Origin: Puia dinghuensis
Lineage (GTDB): Bacteria; Bacteroidota; Bacteroidia; Chitinophagales; Chitinophagaceae
DNA: 17,440 nucleotides
Reading direction: 5' to 3'
Assembly: GCA_026224995.1 (NCBI GenBank)
Contig: JAMFRX010000080.1
Coordinates: forward strand, 1-17,440
Shown here piece after piece: positions 14,983-17,440 of this stretch (position 1 is the first letter of the stretch; every line of letters begins with the position of its first letter). The notes under the pieces were generated by a model. It had not been told where the DNA came from. It saw only the letters and a list, made by a program, of their open reading frames with translations, and did not search any database. A program made the translations under genes and the position numbers.

Positions 14983-16700
14983 TATCTCTTCCTGCTGATC
15001 ACCGGCGCAAACTTCAACGCAAAATTGATCCCCACCGAGCTCATCTGCACCTGCCCAATACCAACGTTCCGCACCGGGATCTTCATATAAGGCGCTATAA
15101 GCAGCGACATACTATTGCTCAACCCGGCCTCAACCCCTAGCGATAGGTTCACCGCAGAGAACAGGTAGCTGCGCTCGTTAGGGACGTGGTAAGGCAGACT
15201 CTCGTTACGGCCCCAGACATTGGTGTAGAAGTTATTGTTCTCGCTCGTCAGCAAGTACGACGATATACCGCCGCTGGCGAAGAACAGCGTACTTCCGCTG
15301 ACGCTGAAATCATAACGTAGGTTCAGAGGTATCTCGAGCATTTCGAAAGTGCCTTTTACAAGGTCTATGTGCTGTATGTTATTGGTCTGATAAAAGCCAT
15401 CAGGGGCATGAAAGTCTTGCGACCTCGCCGCATAATTCTTCCTGTCGAGCAACAATCCCGAACCGATATACCACCGGCTCGCGAACTGATAGTCTACAGT
15501 CAATCCAACCGTGCTCCCTGGCTTGTCACCCGCGAGAGAATTTACCGAGGAAAAATCCGGCGCCAGCACTACCCCGAACTGCAGGGACCTGTTGATGTGT
15601 ACCCCGCCTTTATGCACCAGCGGCTGCATCGTCGATTTCAGCGTAAACGCCCGCAGAGCGGAGTCGCTGATATAGGCCGCCTTTTTCGTCGGTCTCACAC
15701 CTTGAATAGTGGACAGACCCAATTCCCTTGCCTGACCCCCAGTCACACTGCCAGCCCGATCGCCACCCTGCCCACTTATCCCATTGCCACTAATTCCGCT
15801 TAGCCGATCACCGCTCTTGGCGCCAGTCCGATCCCCCTTGGCCACCTCGCTGCCACCCCGATCACCGGCCACCTGCCCAGCACTACCGGCTCTCGCCCCA
15901 CGCCCCGATCTTCCCGTACCATTAGATAAAGTTCCTTGCCCCGAATTCCCCGTGGCTGTATTCGCAGACCCACTTGCCATCCCTTGTCCGGCCCCGCCTG
16001 CCACTCGTCGACCCGCACTTCCGGGGATCGCCACCGCCACCGTTTTATCTTCCCGTGCGCCATCCTTGGCCGCACCATTATTACTCGCTCCATTACGCTC
16101 ACTCACCACGGCGCTCGCCTTGCCTGCACCCGCACTACCCTCATTGGCAGTCCTGGCCCCAGTCCCAGCTTTGCCTGTACCTGCCCTGGCCCCATCACCC
16201 ACGCCAGCCCCGGCAACCGCATTGCCCGCACCCGCGCTCACCCCATTCCCAGCCCCCGAATTGCTCGCGGCAGCCCCACTCCGAGCCCCAGCCCCCGAAT
16301 TCCCCGCACCAGCCCCACTCGCCGCACTCGCAGCCCCAGATCCGGATTCAATATGAACAGTAGCATCAGGTGTAGAGGTAGTCTTATCTTTTGGTTCAGA
16401 ATTAATAGTTGAAGAATTTTTTCCCGTCGGCAGCTGCACCACCCTCGCCGGCGGACTTCCCGACCGCCCCTGTTTCACCAGGAAATAAGAAACCCCCACC
16501 AGCACCAGCAACGCCGGAGCATAGTAAAAAGGAAAACGCCGGATATGCCGGAGAGGATTCGGGTGAATTCGACCTAAATCCCTATCCAGCCGGATCTCCA
16601 GCTTCTCCCAGGAACGCGGACCGAGCACGTCTCCAGGCTCGTATTCCTGGGACGCCTCCTTACCGAAACGGTCCAGTTCCTTATCGGATAGGTTCAACAT
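14979..16700 (-). CDS. Putative dual membrane-spanning anti-sigma factor (Dma-like): inner-membrane anchor, disordered linker, outer-membrane barrel
   Basis: The 573-residue product has four parts. Residues 1-55 form a charged, helical N-terminal head (LSDKELDRFGKEA, WEKLEIRLDRDL). Residues 56-75 are a single transmembrane helix preceded by Arg/His, so the head stays in the cytoplasm. Residues 76-365 are a long linker that becomes almost purely Ala, Gly, Ser, Asn and charged residues from about 119 to 325. Residues 366-573 form a PorT/OMP_b-brl type beta-barrel starting LQFGVVLAPDFSS. The start overlaps the ECF sigma gene by 20 bases, so the two are translationally coupled. This order is that of the Dma anti-sigma factors described in Bacteroides thetaiotaomicron, which span both membranes in one chain. 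Anti-sigma function of the head is inferred from position and topology, not from a recognisable anti-sigma domain. A plain barrel with an uncleaved signal is the alternative. Confidence 0.75.
   Translation of the reverse strand: MLNLSDKELDRFGKEASQEYEPGDVLGPRSWEKLEIRLDRDLGRIHPNPLRHIRRFPFYYAPALLVLVGVSYFLVKQGRSGSPPARVVQLPTGKNSSTINSEPKDKTTSTPDATVHIESGSGAASAASGAGAGNSGAGARSGAAASNSGAGNGVSAGAGNAVAGAGVGDGARAGTGKAGTGARTANEGSAGAGKASAVVSERNGASNNGAAKDGAREDKTVAVAIPGSAGRRVAGGAGQGMASGSANTATGNSGQGTLSNGTGRSGRGARAGSAGQVAGDRGGSEVAKGDRTGAKSGDRLSGISGNGISGQGGDRAGSVTGGQARELGLSTIQGVRPTKKAAYISDSALRAFTLKSTMQPLVHKGGVHINRSLQFGVVLAPDFSSVNSLAGDKPGSTVGLTVDYQFASRWYIGSGLLLDRKNYAARSQDFHAPDGFYQTNNIQHIDLVKGTFEMLEIPLNLRYDFSVSGSTLFFASGGISSYLLTSENNNFYTNVWGRNESLPYHVPNERSYLFSAVNLSLGVEAGLSNSMSLLIAPYMKIPVRNVGIGQVQMSSVGINFALKFAPVISRKRY
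15726..16346 (-). repeat. Ala/Gly/Ser low-complexity linker region of the Dma-like protein
   Basis: These about 620 bases encode residues 119-325. They are built of degenerate short units such as GAGNSGAGA, SGAGNG and GTGKAGTGA, written mainly with GGG/GGC/GCN/AGT codons, so the plus strand is C-rich with many CCC and GCC. Because of this composition stop codons are rare on the other strand, which creates long spurious plus-strand frames. The units are imperfect and show no fixed period. Confidence 0.75.
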
Positions 16701-17274
16701 AAGCTTTTTGGTCAGTTTTTTTTGTTAGGATCTTTCGTAGGTTTTCCCTGGCTTTCGATAGATTGGATTTGGATGAACCTACGGAAATTCCAAGATGCTG
16801 GGATATCTCCTCATGCGTCAACCCCTCGATAACGAAGAGATTGAAAACAGTCCTATAGGCCGGCGACAGCTGTCGGATAGCCTCTATGATCTCTTTATAG
16901 GAAAGGATGTCTATGCCCGTCTCCTGCTTATCCGCAATGTTCTCAGCATCTTCGGACAACATCTGCCCATTGATATAGCTGGCATTCTTACGGTAATGAT
17001 CGATACAGGTATTCACCAGGATGCGCTTGAACCAACCCTTCAACGATGCTAGCACATCGGCATGACGCGACTCTTCGAATTGGTGAACGTTCTTAAAAAG
17101 TTTGATGAACCCTTCATTCATTATCTCTTCCACTTGCTCAAGATTATTTTGATAACGGTAACAGATTTTCACAGCATAATCTTTCAGCAGATTGTACAGC
17201 TCCTTCTGGCTCGCACGGTCATTGACCCGGCAACCAGCGATTAATGCATGTATTTGCGTGTTTCCTGCGATCAA
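16681..17274 (-). CDS. ECF-family RNA polymerase sigma factor
   Basis: The 197-residue product has region 2 (about 23-96, with the WFKRILVNTCIDHYRK helix) and region 4 (about 127-182, LSPAYRTVFNLFVIEG then the helix-turn-helix HEEISQHLGISVGSSKSNLSKAR). Regions 1 and 3 are absent, the normal ECF architecture. The only usable start in frame is TTG at 17274: an in-frame TAA lies 15 bases upstream and no ATG occurs before the conserved IHALIAGCRVND segment. TTG plus the lack of a Shine-Dalgarno sequence predicts weak translation. The stop codon lies inside the following Dma-like gene (20-base overlap), as expected for a sigma/anti-sigma pair. Target genes cannot be named. Autoregulation from the upstream region is likely by analogy. 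Confidence 0.93.
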   Translation of the reverse strand: MIAGNTQIHALIAGCRVNDRASQKELYNLLKDYAVKICYRYQNNLEQVEEIMNEGFIKLFKNVHQFEESRHADVLASLKGWFKRILVNTCIDHYRKNASYINGQMLSEDAENIADKQETGIDILSYKEIIEAIRQLSPAYRTVFNLFVIEGLTHEEISQHLGISVGSSKSNLSKARENLRKILTKKTDQKAYVEPIR

Positions 17275-17319
17275 TTCGTTGTGCGGTATTTAAATGTGGT
17301 AGATAATAGAAAGAACGCA

Positions 17320-17353
17320 CAAACTAGTTTTCCTAATTGGCATAATACGCAAA
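17320..17353 (-). promoter_or_regulatory. Possible promoter of the sigma/anti-sigma operon
   Basis: The minus strand has TTTG at 17350-17353 and TAGTTTG at 17320-17326, separated by 23 bases. This is a loose version of the sigma-AB pattern (one base short in the -7, a long spacer). The -7 part overlaps the perfect palindrome AAACTAGTTT (17321-17330). A transcript would begin near 17313, about 40 bases before the TTG start. The element may instead be the ECF factor's own promoter. Confidence 0.25.
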
Positions 17354-17429
17354 TGAAATGTTAATGGTTGCTTTTTTGCGGTCAAATAGTCTTTTGTGCC
17401 GGCAAGCGCCAGCCTAACCCAATAAGACG

Positions 17430-17440
17430 ATGGAAACCAA
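17430..17440 (+). CDS. Possible first codons of a plus-strand gene running off the window
   Basis: ATG GAA ACC begins at 17430, after a 155-base stretch with no gene and divergent from the sigma operon. It is preceded by the A-rich AATAAGACG, which fits a Bacteroidota translation start. Only three complete codons are visible, so nothing can be said about the product, and it may be chance. Confidence 0.2.

Noticed and set aside
15784..16356. Plus-strand 190-residue Pro/Ala/Leu-rich frame
   Set aside because: It is the complement of the Ala/Gly/Ser linker; the frame is open only because GC-rich repeats lack stop codons, and overlapping frames there look alike.

Overview
The window looks like a chromosomal segment from a GC-rich member of the Bacteroidota, most likely the family Chitinophagaceae. 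The reasons are a Por-type (T9SS) C-terminal sorting domain, Cys-anchored lipoproteins, a perfect Bacteroidota sigma-AB promoter (TTTG-N19-TANNTTTG) in front of a tRNA gene, weak Shine-Dalgarno sequences, a DUF4954 protein, and a PorT-type barrel encoded next to an ECF sigma factor. The genus cannot be fixed from the sequence alone.

Left region (1-5472). The 3' end of a secreted PKD-repeat protein (+) converges, across a strong bidirectional terminator, on a four-gene minus-strand operon. In transcription order it encodes an outer-membrane porin-like barrel, a Rieske 2Fe-2S lipoprotein, an imelysin (M75) lipoprotein and a di-heme DUF1111 (DHOR) protein. The last three are packed 3 to 6 bases apart. 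Together they look like a cell-envelope redox and metal-handling module.

Centre (5500-12022). An initiator tRNA with a consensus promoter and terminator is followed by era and der, two ribosome-assembly GTPases. Converging on them is glmS-DUF4954 (minus strand, 2-base spacing), which pairs hexosamine synthesis with a large left-handed beta-helix protein.

Right region (12067-17440). A secreted Gly/Tyr/Gln-rich low-complexity protein is followed by an MgtE magnesium channel, which is divergent from a small SET-domain protein. The SET gene overlaps by four bases the end of a minus-strand pair: an ECF sigma factor and a 573-residue protein with a short cytoplasmic head, one transmembrane helix, a linker of about 290 residues rich in Ala/Gly/Ser, and a C-terminal outer-membrane beta-barrel. 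This layout matches the dual membrane-spanning anti-sigma factors (Dma) known from Bacteroides and is the most notable system in the window. A new plus-strand gene may begin at the last bases.
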